A DNA stretch of 10,965 nucleotides from JAUIHN01 sp964556075 (GCA_964556075.1 CAZKUV010000024.1:1-10965), one strand, 5' to 3'; counted from the first letter of the stretch, positions 1 through 6,629 are shown. Made by a program: numbers and translations. The notes: a model not told the origin generated them from the sequence alone.

Positions 1-255
1 ACCTGAAAAGATTTCACTAAGTTCTACCTTGTATCGCCACCCAATGTTGACTCTGCGGACAATATTCAGCGCCTCATAGAGTTCGACTACTCTGTAGACG
101 CTTACCCTATTGATTAGATGACTAGTTTGATCAATTATTTGAGTGATAGTTAGAGGTTCTTTATGCAATAACTGGCGAAACACAATCAAACGAGGTTTTG
201 TTAGTTTGAAATGATGTTCGTCTAATATTTTTCTCAACAACGCTTCTTCATTCAT
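1..255 (-). CDS. Fur/Zur-family metal-responsive repressor (N-terminal part, cut by window edge)
   Basis: The minus strand is open from an ATG at 253-255 to the left edge, giving 85 residues with no stop. The translation starts MNEEALLRKILDE and continues HHFKLTKPRLIVF, then shows a winged-helix recognition segment VSVYRVVELYEALNIVRRV, which matches the Fur-family DNA-binding domain (usual pattern TxxR...TVYRxLxxLxExGLV). The dimerisation domain, the metal-binding His/Cys residues and any CxxC zinc site lie beyond the window, so Fur, Zur, Mur and PerR cannot be separated from sequence. Divergence from a zinc-type ABC importer across a 67-bp region with a symmetric site argues for Zur; that is inference. 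No Shine-Dalgarno precedes the ATG; a TATACT box at 263-268 puts the transcript start at about the start codon. Confidence 0.86.
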   Translation of the reverse strand, partial: MNEEALLRKILDEHHFKLTKPRLIVFRQLLHKEPLTITQIIDQTSHLINRVSVYRVVELYEALNIVRRVNIGWRYKVELSEIFSG

Positions 256-262
256 ATACAAT

Positions 263-268
263 AGTATA
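263..268 (-). promoter_or_regulatory. -10 box of the Fur/Zur-like regulator gene (leaderless start)
   Basis: On the minus strand the hexamer TATACT is one base off the consensus TATAAT. Its usual +1, seven bases after the hexamer, falls at 256, next to the ATG at 255, so the mRNA would have essentially no 5' leader. I see no convincing -35 at 16-18 bp. Confidence 0.55.
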
Positions 269-274
269 GCTAAT

Positions 275-289
275 TGCAACAAAATTGCA
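275..289. promoter_or_regulatory. Candidate Zur/Fur operator (TGCAA-N5-TTGCA)
   Basis: A perfect 5-5-5 inverted repeat (TGCAACAAAATTGCA) sits in the short divergent region between the regulator and znuA. ATTGCA also occurs as an 11-bp-spaced direct repeat. The right half overlaps the putative znuA -35 hexamer (285-290), and the whole site lies just upstream of the regulator's -10, so a bound dimer could silence both directions. Its position and symmetry suit a metalloregulator; the sequence does not match a well-known Zur box closely, so the identity of the binding protein is inferred. Confidence 0.5.
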
Positions 290-313
290 TCCTCAGTCTT
301 TCTGCATTACTAT
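285..313 (+). promoter_or_regulatory. znuACB promoter (TTGCAT-17-TACTAT)
   Basis: TTGCAT at 285-290 is followed by a 17-bp spacer and TACTAT at 308-313, a good sigma-70-type arrangement. +1 is predicted near 320, leaving a leader of about three bases before the znuA ATG at 323, with no ribosome-binding site. The -35 overlaps the inverted repeat at 275-289. Confidence 0.55.
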
Positions 314-322
314 GAAGATACT

Positions 323-1273
323 ATGAAAAGAACAAACATTATAAAAAAGAGCGGTATCAGCTTCGTTGCGATTTTGCTCTTACTCGCGGGAGGTGCTGCG
401 GTACTTCGCATTACCGGAAATAATCGCGTTAGTGATAATGAGAAGCTATCCGTCGCGGCAACGTTTTATCCCTTATATGAATTCTCTCGTCAAATTGGGG
501 GCGAAAAAGTGAACGTATTTAGTGTGGTTCCGACTGGAGCAGAGCCGCACGATTACGAGCCTAGCCCACAGGAGCTAGTACGTGCCTATGAAGCTGATGT
601 TTTTGTGTACAACGGCGAACTAATGGAGCCATGGGTCGATAGTTTTTTAACAGATTACCGCAATTTCCCGGTCAAGGCTAGCAATTCTGTGGCACTTAAA
701 GAGGAAGCATTTGATGACGACCACACGCATTCTCATCGCTCGAATGCAAATGACCCGCATTTTTGGCTCGATCCTGTGCATGCACAGCAGATAGTGCTCA
801 GTATTAGAGATAGTTTTATACAGACAGATCCAGATAATAAGCAGTATTACATTGACAATGCCGATATATATATCGGTAAGTTAAGAAGTCTTGACCAGGA
901 CTTTGCGGACGGTCTTAGGGAATGTACACTGGATACTGTAATTAGTTCCCATGCTGCTCTTGGATACCTAGCGCACCGGTATAATTTCAAGGTTCTTTCG
1001 ATTGCAGGTATTGAGCCTAATGACGAACCCGTTCCGGGAAAGATGGCAGAAATATCAAATGTAGTAAGACAAAAGAACATCCGTTACATACTAACCGAGA
1101 ACCTTGGCAATTCTCGATTGGCTGAAACTATCGCGCATGAGACGGGTGCTGAAATACTGACAATACATCCAATTGAAGGTTTATCTGAAACAGAACGAGA
1201 GAAAGGAAAGGATTATATCAGTGTCCAGTACGAGAACCTATCAACCCTTAGACAAGCACTCGACTGCAAGTGA
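323..1273 (+). CDS. znuA: Zinc (or manganese) ABC transporter substrate-binding protein ZnuA
   Basis: This 316-residue cluster A-I (TroA/ZnuA family) protein captures a divalent metal outside the membrane and hands it to ZnuB. Residues 11-29 form a hydrophobic N-terminal segment with no lipobox cysteine, so it is probably a signal anchor or Sec signal rather than a lipoprotein signal. Metal-site landmarks are H76 (EPHDYEPSP), H146 (DPHFWLDP) and H210 (SHAALGYLA), the three His ligands expected for zinc. A short acidic/His loop at 131-138 (DDDHTHSH) is typical of zinc-specific members. In the C-terminal lobe the usual Asp position before the PxxGL motif is H282 in IHPIEGL, which again points away from manganese. 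Only two cysteines exist, C201 and C315, a possible disulfide. The first gene of znuA-znuC-znuB; its 3' end overlaps znuC. Assignment to zinc is strong but inferred. Confidence 0.93.
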   Translation: MKRTNIIKKSGISFVAILLLLAGGAAVLRITGNNRVSDNEKLSVAATFYPLYEFSRQIGGEKVNVFSVVPTGAEPHDYEPSPQELVRAYEADVFVYNGELMEPWVDSFLTDYRNFPVKASNSVALKEEAFDDDHTHSHRSNANDPHFWLDPVHAQQIVLSIRDSFIQTDPDNKQYYIDNADIYIGKLRSLDQDFADGLRECTLDTVISSHAALGYLAHRYNFKVLSIAGIEPNDEPVPGKMAEISNVVRQKNIRYILTENLGNSRLAETIAHETGAEILTIHPIEGLSETEREKGKDYISVQYENLSTLRQALDCK

Positions 1274-1958
1274 CGCATTACAGCTCAGCGCTGATGCCGT
1301 CAGTGTCTCATATGGGTCCGATGTTGCCCTTAGTGAAGTAACGCTAGCAATTAAGCAAGGCGAATTTATAGGGCTAGTTGGACAGAACGGTTCGGGAAAG
1401 ACAACGCTTCTTAGAGTTCTGCTAGGTCTACTTAAACCTACAAAAGGGACGTCCACGCGCCATCAGAGTACAATCATTGGGTATGTTCCTCAACGAGGAC
1501 AACTTTATAACGGTATTGTGCCGATTAGCGCCATTGAAGTGGTCAAACTCGGATCAAAAGGTAATGTCGATGTAGCACAAAAAGCGCTACAAGAGGTCGG
1601 GATGGGCGGAATTCAAAATCGAAATTTCTGTGACTTATCTGGAGGTCAACAACAGCGTGTTATTATCGCAAAAGCCTTAGCAAGTGGTGCTAACGTACTG
1701 ATTCTAGATGAACCAACAACAGGAGTCGATGAAGTTAGCCAGTCAGAGTTTTACACACTTTTAAAGAAGCTTCATAAAGAGAATAGAACTATTGTTATGG
1801 TATCTCATGATGTTGATTCGGTTATAAAACTAGTTTCGAGAGTCGTATGCTTAAACCGTTCAATTGTGTATGATGGTCCTCCTGAAAATTTCAGAGTAGA
1901 GAAACACCTCAGAAGCGATTATAAGTACCACTTACATACTGGAGATGGTAATGTTTGA
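1221..1958 (+). CDS. znuC: Zinc ABC transporter ATP-binding protein ZnuC
   Basis: Cytoplasmic ATPase that powers the metal importer. From a GTG start at 1221 it has 245 residues. All ABC motifs are present: Walker A GQNGSGKT at about 54-61, Q-loop in YVPQ near residue 91, signature LSGGQ at 139-143, Walker B VLILDE at 159-164, and the switch His in MVSHD near 196. I chose GTG 1221 because AAGGAAAGG ends nine bases before it. The frame stays open upstream to a TTG at 1173, which would add 16 residues unlike the family and extend the overlap with znuA from 53 to 101 bases. The ATPase domain proper begins only about 20 residues after GTG, so the chosen start still leaves a short tail. Translation is probably coupled to znuA; the gene overlaps znuB at its 3' end. 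Confidence 0.93.
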   Translation: MSSTRTYQPLDKHSTASDALQLSADAVSVSYGSDVALSEVTLAIKQGEFIGLVGQNGSGKTTLLRVLLGLLKPTKGTSTRHQSTIIGYVPQRGQLYNGIVPISAIEVVKLGSKGNVDVAQKALQEVGMGGIQNRNFCDLSGGQQQRVIIAKALASGANVLILDEPTTGVDEVSQSEFYTLLKKLHKENRTIVMVSHDVDSVIKLVSRVVCLNRSIVYDGPPENFRVEKHLRSDYKYHLHTGDGNV

Positions 1959-2745
1959 AATGCTTGAATACTCCTTTATGGTTCGTGCTCTGATTGCCGG
2001 ATTGTTAGTCTCTCTAATCTTACCGGTACTAGGGGGTTTTCTAGTAGCTCGGCGCTATGCATTAATTAGTGATAGCCTAGCCCATGTCAGCTTAGCAGGT
2101 GTAGGGATCGGTTTATTATTCGGTGTGGCACCGATGTACATAGCATTTCCGGTTGCTATAACAGGAGCGCTATTGCTCGAATGGTTACGCAGGAGCAGAC
2201 GACTGACTGGGGATGTAAGCTTAGCGATAGTTATGAGCGGAGGCTTGGCTCTTGCGGTGGTATTTGCAAATCTAGCGAAAGGCGCCAATGCCAACTTCAT
2301 GAGCTATTTATTTGGAAGTATTACAACTACATCGTTAGAGGACGTTGTGACTCTATCAGTTATCGGTATGGTAGTACTGCTTTTTGCTGTTTTTTGCTAC
2401 CGGCCTTTGCTGCATATTGCGTTTGATGAAGATAGTGCAGCAATTGCAGGATATAGAGTAGCTCTCCTTAACTATCTTTTAGTTGCCCTGACGGCTGCAA
2501 CTGTCGTTTTGTCGCTGCGAATCGTGGGAGGTCTCCTTATAAGCGCAGTATTGGTCATTCCAGTGATTACAGCAAGCAGGTTTACTAACAGTTTCAAAGG
2601 TACGCTCATGTTGTCCGTTCCGATTGCAGTGATCGCTGTCTTAGGAGGAATTTACGCGGCATATTATCTCGGCATCGCTGCAGGAGGCGCAATCGTATTG
2701 GCAGCGTTAGTGCTCATGATTTTTGCAATGATATGGCGGCGTTAA
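1951..2745 (+). CDS. znuB: Zinc ABC transporter permease ZnuB
   Basis: Integral membrane permease of the ABC-3 family (ZnuB/MntB/TroC type), about 264 residues. Hydrophobic segments run through most of the chain, consistent with 7-8 helices. Family landmarks visible near the N terminus are GGFLVARRYALISDSLAH and VSLAGVGIG, the stretch following the first helix in this family. A mid-protein segment DEDSAAIAGY and the following LRIVGGLLISAVLVIPV are also characteristic. Two ATGs compete: 1945 and 1951. GGAG at 1941-1944 touches the first but lies six bases from the second, so 1951 is preferred; 1960 is another in-frame ATG. The start overlaps the end of znuC by eight bases, which supports coupled translation and 1:1 assembly with ZnuC. 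Confidence 0.93.
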   Translation: MFEMLEYSFMVRALIAGLLVSLILPVLGGFLVARRYALISDSLAHVSLAGVGIGLLFGVAPMYIAFPVAITGALLLEWLRRSRRLTGDVSLAIVMSGGLALAVVFANLAKGANANFMSYLFGSITTTSLEDVVTLSVIGMVVLLFAVFCYRPLLHIAFDEDSAAIAGYRVALLNYLLVALTAATVVLSLRIVGGLLISAVLVIPVITASRFTNSFKGTLMLSVPIAVIAVLGGIYAAYYLGIAAGGAIVLAALVLMIFAMIWRR

Positions 2746-2754
2746 CTGCTTTTG

Positions 2755-2763
2755 TGATACACT
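2755..2763 (+). promoter_or_regulatory. Extended -10 promoter of the dsbB-dsbA pair (leaderless)
   Basis: TGATACACT combines a TGn extension with a TACACT hexamer (2758-2763). Counting seven bases on gives +1 at exactly 2770, the A of the next gene's ATG. There is no Shine-Dalgarno and no good -35, as is common with extended -10 promoters. It lies in the 24-base gap after znuB, so the disulfide genes can be transcribed independently of the zinc operon. Confidence 0.55.
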
Positions 2764-2769
2764 ATCCTT

Positions 2770-3204
2770 ATGTCAAAAATAGGTAGTTATGCGGGGTACG
2801 GTGCCTTTGGCGTAGCTCTAATGGCTATGCTGGGCAGCTTTATAATGAGTGAATTATTTCATTTAATTCCATGTGAACTCTGCTGGTATCAGCGTATATT
2901 TATGTATCCCCTAGCAATCGTAATTGGTGTTGGTATAGTTAAAAAAGATAAAAGTTGGCCAATAGTAACATTAATATTGTCTGGAATAGGATGGCTCATT
3001 GCGTTGTATCATGTGCTTCTGCAATGGGGAGTCTTACCAAAAGAGATGGCGACCTGTACTGCAGGTGCGGTATCCTGCCTGGATCAACAATTGAATATAC
3101 TTGGATTTATCGATATACCACTTATGTCGCTTGGGGCGTTTACTGCCATAATTGCGTTAACGGTAATTCATTGGAGAGGAAATCAGAATGAGCAAAGAAA
3201 CTAA
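2770..3204 (+). CDS. DsbB/BdbC-family disulfide bond formation protein
   Basis: A 144-residue membrane protein with four hydrophobic segments (about 9-29, 45-57, 64-86 and 112-134). It carries the DsbB hallmark CELCWYQR with C35 and C38 at the end of the first helix, and a second cysteine pair C96/C103 in the second external loop. In the family, the CxxC pair passes electrons to a quinone and the loop pair reoxidises a DsbA-like partner. All four catalytic cysteines are present, so it should be active. Length fits the short BdbC-type members (about 140 residues) rather than proteobacterial DsbB. It overlaps the next gene, a DsbA-like protein, by 17 bases, forming a complete oxidase pair. Which quinone, if any, the cell makes is not shown here. 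Confidence 0.9.
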   Translation: MSKIGSYAGYGAFGVALMAMLGSFIMSELFHLIPCELCWYQRIFMYPLAIVIGVGIVKKDKSWPIVTLILSGIGWLIALYHVLLQWGVLPKEMATCTAGAVSCLDQQLNILGFIDIPLMSLGAFTAIIALTVIHWRGNQNEQRN

Positions 3205-3817
3205 AATTATTTTGGCTGTAGCAGGCGTAGTCCTCGTTGGAATCATAGGTTTAGTAGCGCTAGTAAATTCAAACAAGATGGATTCGGCTGCAGTTATGGC
3301 GCGAATAGTGAAAGATGATAGTCATAAAACAGGAGAAGGAGACGTACAAGTCGTTGAGTTCGGCGATTTTCAATGCCCAGCCTGTGGTCAAACCTATCCA
3401 TCTGTAGAAAAGCTTAAAGAAGAGTACGAAGGTAAGATTACGTTCGTATATAGGCACTTTCCACTTCCTGGGCATCCGAATGCAATACCAGCCGCAAAAG
3501 CAGCCGAGGCCGCAGCAGAGCAAGGTAAATTCTGGGAGATGTACGATAAGTTATTCGAAAACCAGAATGTGTGGTCAATGATGGCTGATCCAACAGACAT
3601 CTTCGTAGGATACGCTGAGGATCTCGATCTAGATATCAAGCGCTTCAGAAGCGATATGAGAGATGAGAGAATCGAAAAAAGAATTAGCGAAGGTCAATCA
3701 GACGGATATGCTGTCGGTGTTACCGGAACGCCAACGTTCTTTATCGATGGGGAACGACAAGACCGATTTGACTACGATTCTCTGAAAGAGGCTATCGAAT
3801 CTAAATTAGAAAATTAA
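3188..3817 (+). CDS. Membrane-anchored DsbA-like thiol:disulfide oxidoreductase
   Basis: A 209-residue thioredoxin-fold protein of the DsbA/BdbD (Thioredoxin_4) type. One N-terminal hydrophobic segment, residues 7-26, anchors it with the catalytic domain outside. The active site is CPAC at C63-C66 within FGDFQCPACG. The cis-proline loop is TGTPTFF with P182. The helical insertion lies between about residues 95 and 170 (HPNAIPAAKAAEAA onwards). Its likely role is donating disulfides to exported proteins and being reoxidised by the DsbB-like protein just upstream. The start has a good GGAGAGGA site at 3173-3180, seven bases upstream, in contrast to the leaderless first gene, and overlaps dsbB by 17 bases. 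Physiological direction (oxidase, not isomerase) is inferred from the pairing. Confidence 0.92.
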   Translation: MSKETKIILAVAGVVLVGIIGLVALVNSNKMDSAAVMARIVKDDSHKTGEGDVQVVEFGDFQCPACGQTYPSVEKLKEEYEGKITFVYRHFPLPGHPNAIPAAKAAEAAAEQGKFWEMYDKLFENQNVWSMMADPTDIFVGYAEDLDLDIKRFRSDMRDERIEKRISEGQSDGYAVGVTGTPTFFIDGERQDRFDYDSLKEAIESKLEN

Positions 3818-3836
3818 TATAAACTTCGTACTCAGG

Positions 3837-3850
3837 CTAACTTAAGTTAG
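3837..3850. promoter_or_regulatory. Perfect 14-bp palindrome upstream of MacB-type operon (candidate operator)
   Basis: CTAACTTAAGTTAG is fully self-complementary. It lies 18 bases before the ATG of the ABC ATPase gene, immediately upstream of the -10 and across the position expected for the promoter spacer. That is a common place for a repressor site controlling an efflux or export operon. No regulator gene is adjacent. As RNA, the palindrome would lack a proper loop, and no T-run follows, so I do not call it a terminator. Confidence 0.45.
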
Positions 3851-3856
3851 ATCGGG

Positions 3857-3862
3857 TAGTAT
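3857..3862 (+). promoter_or_regulatory. -10 box of the MacB-type operon (leaderless)
   Basis: TAGTAT lies six bases before the ATG at 3868, placing +1 on or next to the start codon. No clear -35 is seen 16-18 bp upstream; the interval is occupied by the palindrome at 3837-3850. Confidence 0.45.
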
Positions 3863-3867
3863 ATTAC

Positions 3868-4602
3868 ATGCGGAAAGAAAGTATGCCTACAAAGCAAAAA
3901 GCCCCCATTAAACAGGTAATTAAAACGGAAAACATTACTAAAGTATACGGCAAGAAGCATACTGCCTTTCAGGCGCTGCATGGAATTAATTTAGACATTA
4001 AAGCTGGCGAATCGGTCGCTATTGTCGGAAAAAGCGGTTCTGGCAAAAGTACGCTTATGCATGTTTTGGCGCTTCTTGACAAGCCTACGTCAGGAAAAAT
4101 TTATATAGGTGGTAAGGACGTCTCAGATTTGTCATCTAAACAATTGGACGCGATCCGGAACAAAACTTTCGGGTTCGTTTTCCAGCAATTCTTTCTAAAT
4201 AGTAATGACACAGTTCTTAATAACGTAACGCTTCCCTTGAAAATCGCTGGCGTTTCAAGAAAACGTCGTAATGAGAGGGGCATGGATATGCTCCGTGCGG
4301 TTGAATTGGAAGATAAAGCCGCTAACAAAGCTAATGATTTAAGTGGCGGTCAAAAGCAGCGGGTGGTTATCGCTAGGGCATTAGTGAATAGCCCGAAGAT
4401 AATTTTTGCAGACGAACCAACTGGCAATCTAGATAGTCGGACCGGGAAAAATATCGAGAACCTGCTCTTTTTCTTAAATAAAAAGAGGGGAATCACGCTT
4501 GTAATTGTGACCCATGATTTAGATCTAGCCGCTCGTTGTGACAGGCAGCTTTATATGGAAGACGGAAAAATCGTCAATAAAAACCGAGGTAAGAAATCAT
4601 GA
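3868..4602 (+). CDS. MacB/LolD-type ABC transporter ATP-binding protein
   Basis: A 244-residue ABC ATPase of the MacB/LolD/FtsE group. Motifs: Walker A GKSGSGKST at 54-62, Q-loop FVFQQF with Q106, signature LSGGQ at 158-162, Walker B IIFADEPTGNLD starting at about 178, and H216 in IVTHD. ADEPTGNLD and the FQ(Q)F Q-loop are distinctive of this subfamily. It partners with the FtsX-type permease that starts in its last codons (4-base ATGA overlap). These systems work by mechanotransmission on substrates outside the membrane rather than by classical transport through the membrane. The first ATG (3868) is favoured because a -10 box sits just ahead; a second ATG at 3883 would remove five residues. 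The N-terminal 17 residues are a basic tail outside the conserved fold. Confidence 0.93.
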   Translation: MRKESMPTKQKAPIKQVIKTENITKVYGKKHTAFQALHGINLDIKAGESVAIVGKSGSGKSTLMHVLALLDKPTSGKIYIGGKDVSDLSSKQLDAIRNKTFGFVFQQFFLNSNDTVLNNVTLPLKIAGVSRKRRNERGMDMLRAVELEDKAANKANDLSGGQKQRVVIARALVNSPKIIFADEPTGNLDSRTGKNIENLLFFLNKKRGITLVIVTHDLDLAARCDRQLYMEDGKIVNKNRGKKS

Positions 4603-5888
4603 AATTCGTCGATATTATCAGAGATGCCAATGGGAATTTGCTTCGTAGTAAAGTCCGTTCATTGCTTACTATTGTTGCAATATTTATCGGCGCAATGACA
4701 CTTACTATCACGAACGGGATTGGTTCTGGAGTTTCGGAGTACATCGATAAGCAACTTGGAAACCTAGGAGCTGAAGATGTTCTTATCGTACAACCAGAAA
4801 TGGAAGACCCGTTTGAATCAGGACCAAAGAAATATGAAGAAGGTAGCGTTGCAAGTAGTATGTATGGAGGCTTAGGTCCCACTATGCAATTGCTTCAAGA
4901 TAAAGATATAAAGGAAATAACTTCCGTTGAAGGCATAGTGAGCGCATCACCATATCTTGGGGCAAGCCCCGATTATGTCATTGGTCCTAATAGTGAGAAA
5001 TACCAACTTACAGTTTCACCTTATATTGAAGGCACAAATTTGGAACTCATTGGCGGAAAGTTACCCGATAACGGGTCTGCCGACAAGGAGCTAATTTTAC
5101 CGTTTGACTATGTCTCAGTGTTAGGTTTTAAGAATCCAGATGATGCAGTGGAGAAAGAGGTGAAGATTGCGATTACCTCTGCTGCAGGTGAAAGCCGAAT
5201 GGTGACCGCAACCATAGTCGGTGTTCAAGAGAAGTCATTAATGAGTATCGGTGGTGCTAGCGTAAATGATAGTCTATTGCGGGCATTAGTTGCGATTCAG
5301 TCGGAGGGTAAACCCGCGGCAGCTCCGGAAGGGTATGTGGCTGTTGTCGCACGTATGACCGAAAACTCAAGTGAAGAGGATATGAACCGTATTAAACAAG
5401 AGCTTAAAGATAAGGGATATGACGCCCAAACTTTTCAGGATCAGATTGGCATCTTTAAGCAAGTTGTCGGAGCAATTATTACGGTACTTAATTTCTTTGC
5501 AATTATTGCGCTAGTTGCAGCTAGCTTTGGTATAGTGAACACTTTGTTAATGGCCGTTCAAGAGCGAACGAAAGAAATCGGTCTTATGAAGGCTATGGGA
5601 TTGAGTGGCGGTAAGATTTTTGTACTTTTCAGCTTGGAAGCAATATTGCTCGGATTCTGGGGAAGCTTGTTTGGTTCACTTGCTGGTATTGGTATCGGTC
5701 AACTCGTTAATCGTTACGCATCTAATACTTTCTTAAAAGAATTGCCTGGATTTACTCTCACTTCTTTTTCACTCGGTTCAGTAGCAATCATTATGCTTGT
5801 CATTATGCTCATCGCATTTATCGCAGGCACGGTTCCAGCTAGAAGAGCTAGCAAAAAGAACCCAATTGAAGCACTTCGGTACGAGTAG
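4599..5888 (+). CDS. MacB-type ABC permease (FtsX family)
   Basis: A 429-residue permease with the four-helix MacB layout: TM1 about 20-40, a large external domain about 41-285 (MacB_PCD type), then TM2 about 288-317, TM3 about 340-368 and TM4 about 391-413. The FtsX-domain signature is clear in NTLLMAVQERTKEIGLMKAMG and in the C-terminal PARRASKKNPIEALRYE. It pairs with the ATPase directly upstream, whose end it overlaps by four bases, and has a GAGGT site (4586-4590) eight bases before ATG. No MacA-like adaptor or outer-membrane channel gene is in the window, so substrate export through a tripartite pump is not supported. Possible roles include handling of peptides, lipoproteins or antimicrobial compounds; the substrate cannot be read from sequence. 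The gene ends four bases before the convergent methyltransferase gene. Confidence 0.92.
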   Translation: MKFVDIIRDANGNLLRSKVRSLLTIVAIFIGAMTLTITNGIGSGVSEYIDKQLGNLGAEDVLIVQPEMEDPFESGPKKYEEGSVASSMYGGLGPTMQLLQDKDIKEITSVEGIVSASPYLGASPDYVIGPNSEKYQLTVSPYIEGTNLELIGGKLPDNGSADKELILPFDYVSVLGFKNPDDAVEKEVKIAITSAAGESRMVTATIVGVQEKSLMSIGGASVNDSLLRALVAIQSEGKPAAAPEGYVAVVARMTENSSEEDMNRIKQELKDKGYDAQTFQDQIGIFKQVVGAIITVLNFFAIIALVAASFGIVNTLLMAVQERTKEIGLMKAMGLSGGKIFVLFSLEAILLGFWGSLFGSLAGIGIGQLVNRYASNTFLKELPGFTLTSFSLGSVAIIMLVIMLIAFIAGTVPARRASKKNPIEALRYE

Positions 5889-5892
5889 CAAG

Positions 5893-6624
5893 TTAGCGGG
5901 AATTGCGGTCTTGGAACAGCGCAACCCACTGGTGAACTGTAAGCTGAGATGGTCTCGTTTCTGGAGGTATGCTGATTTTTGCAAGCGGTGCTTTTGAAAA
6001 GAGTAGGGGACTCGAAAAGTTTTCAGCAATATATTTACGGTATGATGAAGCTAACCTAGTCTCAAGCAATGGCTCTGCTCTTGGCTTGAGTTCGATTAAT
6101 ACGGAATCGACATTTGGGAATGGCCAAAAATCAGTCCGTTTCAATCGTTTCCTAATTCGCACCGAAAACCATGGCCCGATTGACATCCCTAATTGACTAC
6201 TGAATCCACTATGCTCTGGCAGTAGCTTGTTTGCGAACTGTTTTTGCACAATCAGGTATGCTGCTTGAGGAGGGTGCGGTGCTTGTGTAAGTTTTCGTAC
6301 GATTCCGGAACTTAGGTGAAATGGTATATTTGAAAATACCTTATAAGGAGCATCTGGGAGAGCTAATTGAAGGAAGTCTCCTTGCTTAACCTGTACATTT
6401 GGGTACCGCTTCATATTCCGACGTAAAGTGGCTGCCGTACGAGGCTCAATTTCTACAGCGATTACTTGCTTGCAGCGACTTGAAAGAACAGACGAAATTA
6501 CACCACTACCTGCACCGATATCATATACTATATCTGTTCGCTTGATAGAGGTGTGACCAATCAACTCTTTTACAAGCCGAGGGTTACGAATAAAATGCTG
6601 TGAGTATTGATGGAGTCGCTTCAT
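5893..6624 (-). CDS. Erm-like 23S rRNA adenine N6-dimethyltransferase (Erm/KsgA superfamily)
   Basis: A 243-residue SAM-dependent methyltransferase. The N terminus reads YSQHFIRNPRLVKELI, the family's SQ(N/H)F start. Motif I is DIGAGSG at 35-41, the acidic ribose-binding segment is VEIEP near 57-61, motif III includes D83 in QGDF, and the catalytic motif IV is NIPF at 99-102 within FSNIPFHLSSGIVRKL. NIPF followed by HLSS and the later FWPFPNVDSVLIEL resemble Erm enzymes, which dimethylate 23S rRNA A2058 and give macrolide-lincosamide-streptogramin B resistance. KsgA/RsmA proteins usually have NLPY and are longer (about 265-270). The C-terminal end TVHQWVALF also recalls Erm. Erm versus a diverged RsmA needs a tree. 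It is a single gene with its own promoter, convergent with the MacB operon and divergent from the dehydrogenase. Confidence 0.87.
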   Translation of the reverse strand: MKRLHQYSQHFIRNPRLVKELIGHTSIKRTDIVYDIGAGSGVISSVLSSRCKQVIAVEIEPRTAATLRRNMKRYPNVQVKQGDFLQLALPDAPYKVFSNIPFHLSSGIVRKLTQAPHPPQAAYLIVQKQFANKLLPEHSGFSSQLGMSIGPWFSVRIRKRLKRTDFWPFPNVDSVLIELKPRAEPLLETRLASSYRKYIAENFSSPLLFSKAPLAKISIPPETRPSQLTVHQWVALFQDRNSR

Positions 6625-6629
6625 TCAGA

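Noticed and set aside
2181..2426. An 81-codon plus-strand frame inside znuB
   Set aside because: It is out of frame within a well-supported permease gene and resembles no known protein.
3837..3850. The palindrome after dsbA as a rho-independent terminator
   Set aside because: The stem is A/T-rich, has no loop when fully paired, and is not followed by a T-run.
4574..4882. A 102-codon minus-strand open frame across the MacB-type ATPase/permease junction
   Set aside because: Both plus-strand genes there have intact conserved motifs; the antisense frame has no family resemblance or ribosome-binding site.
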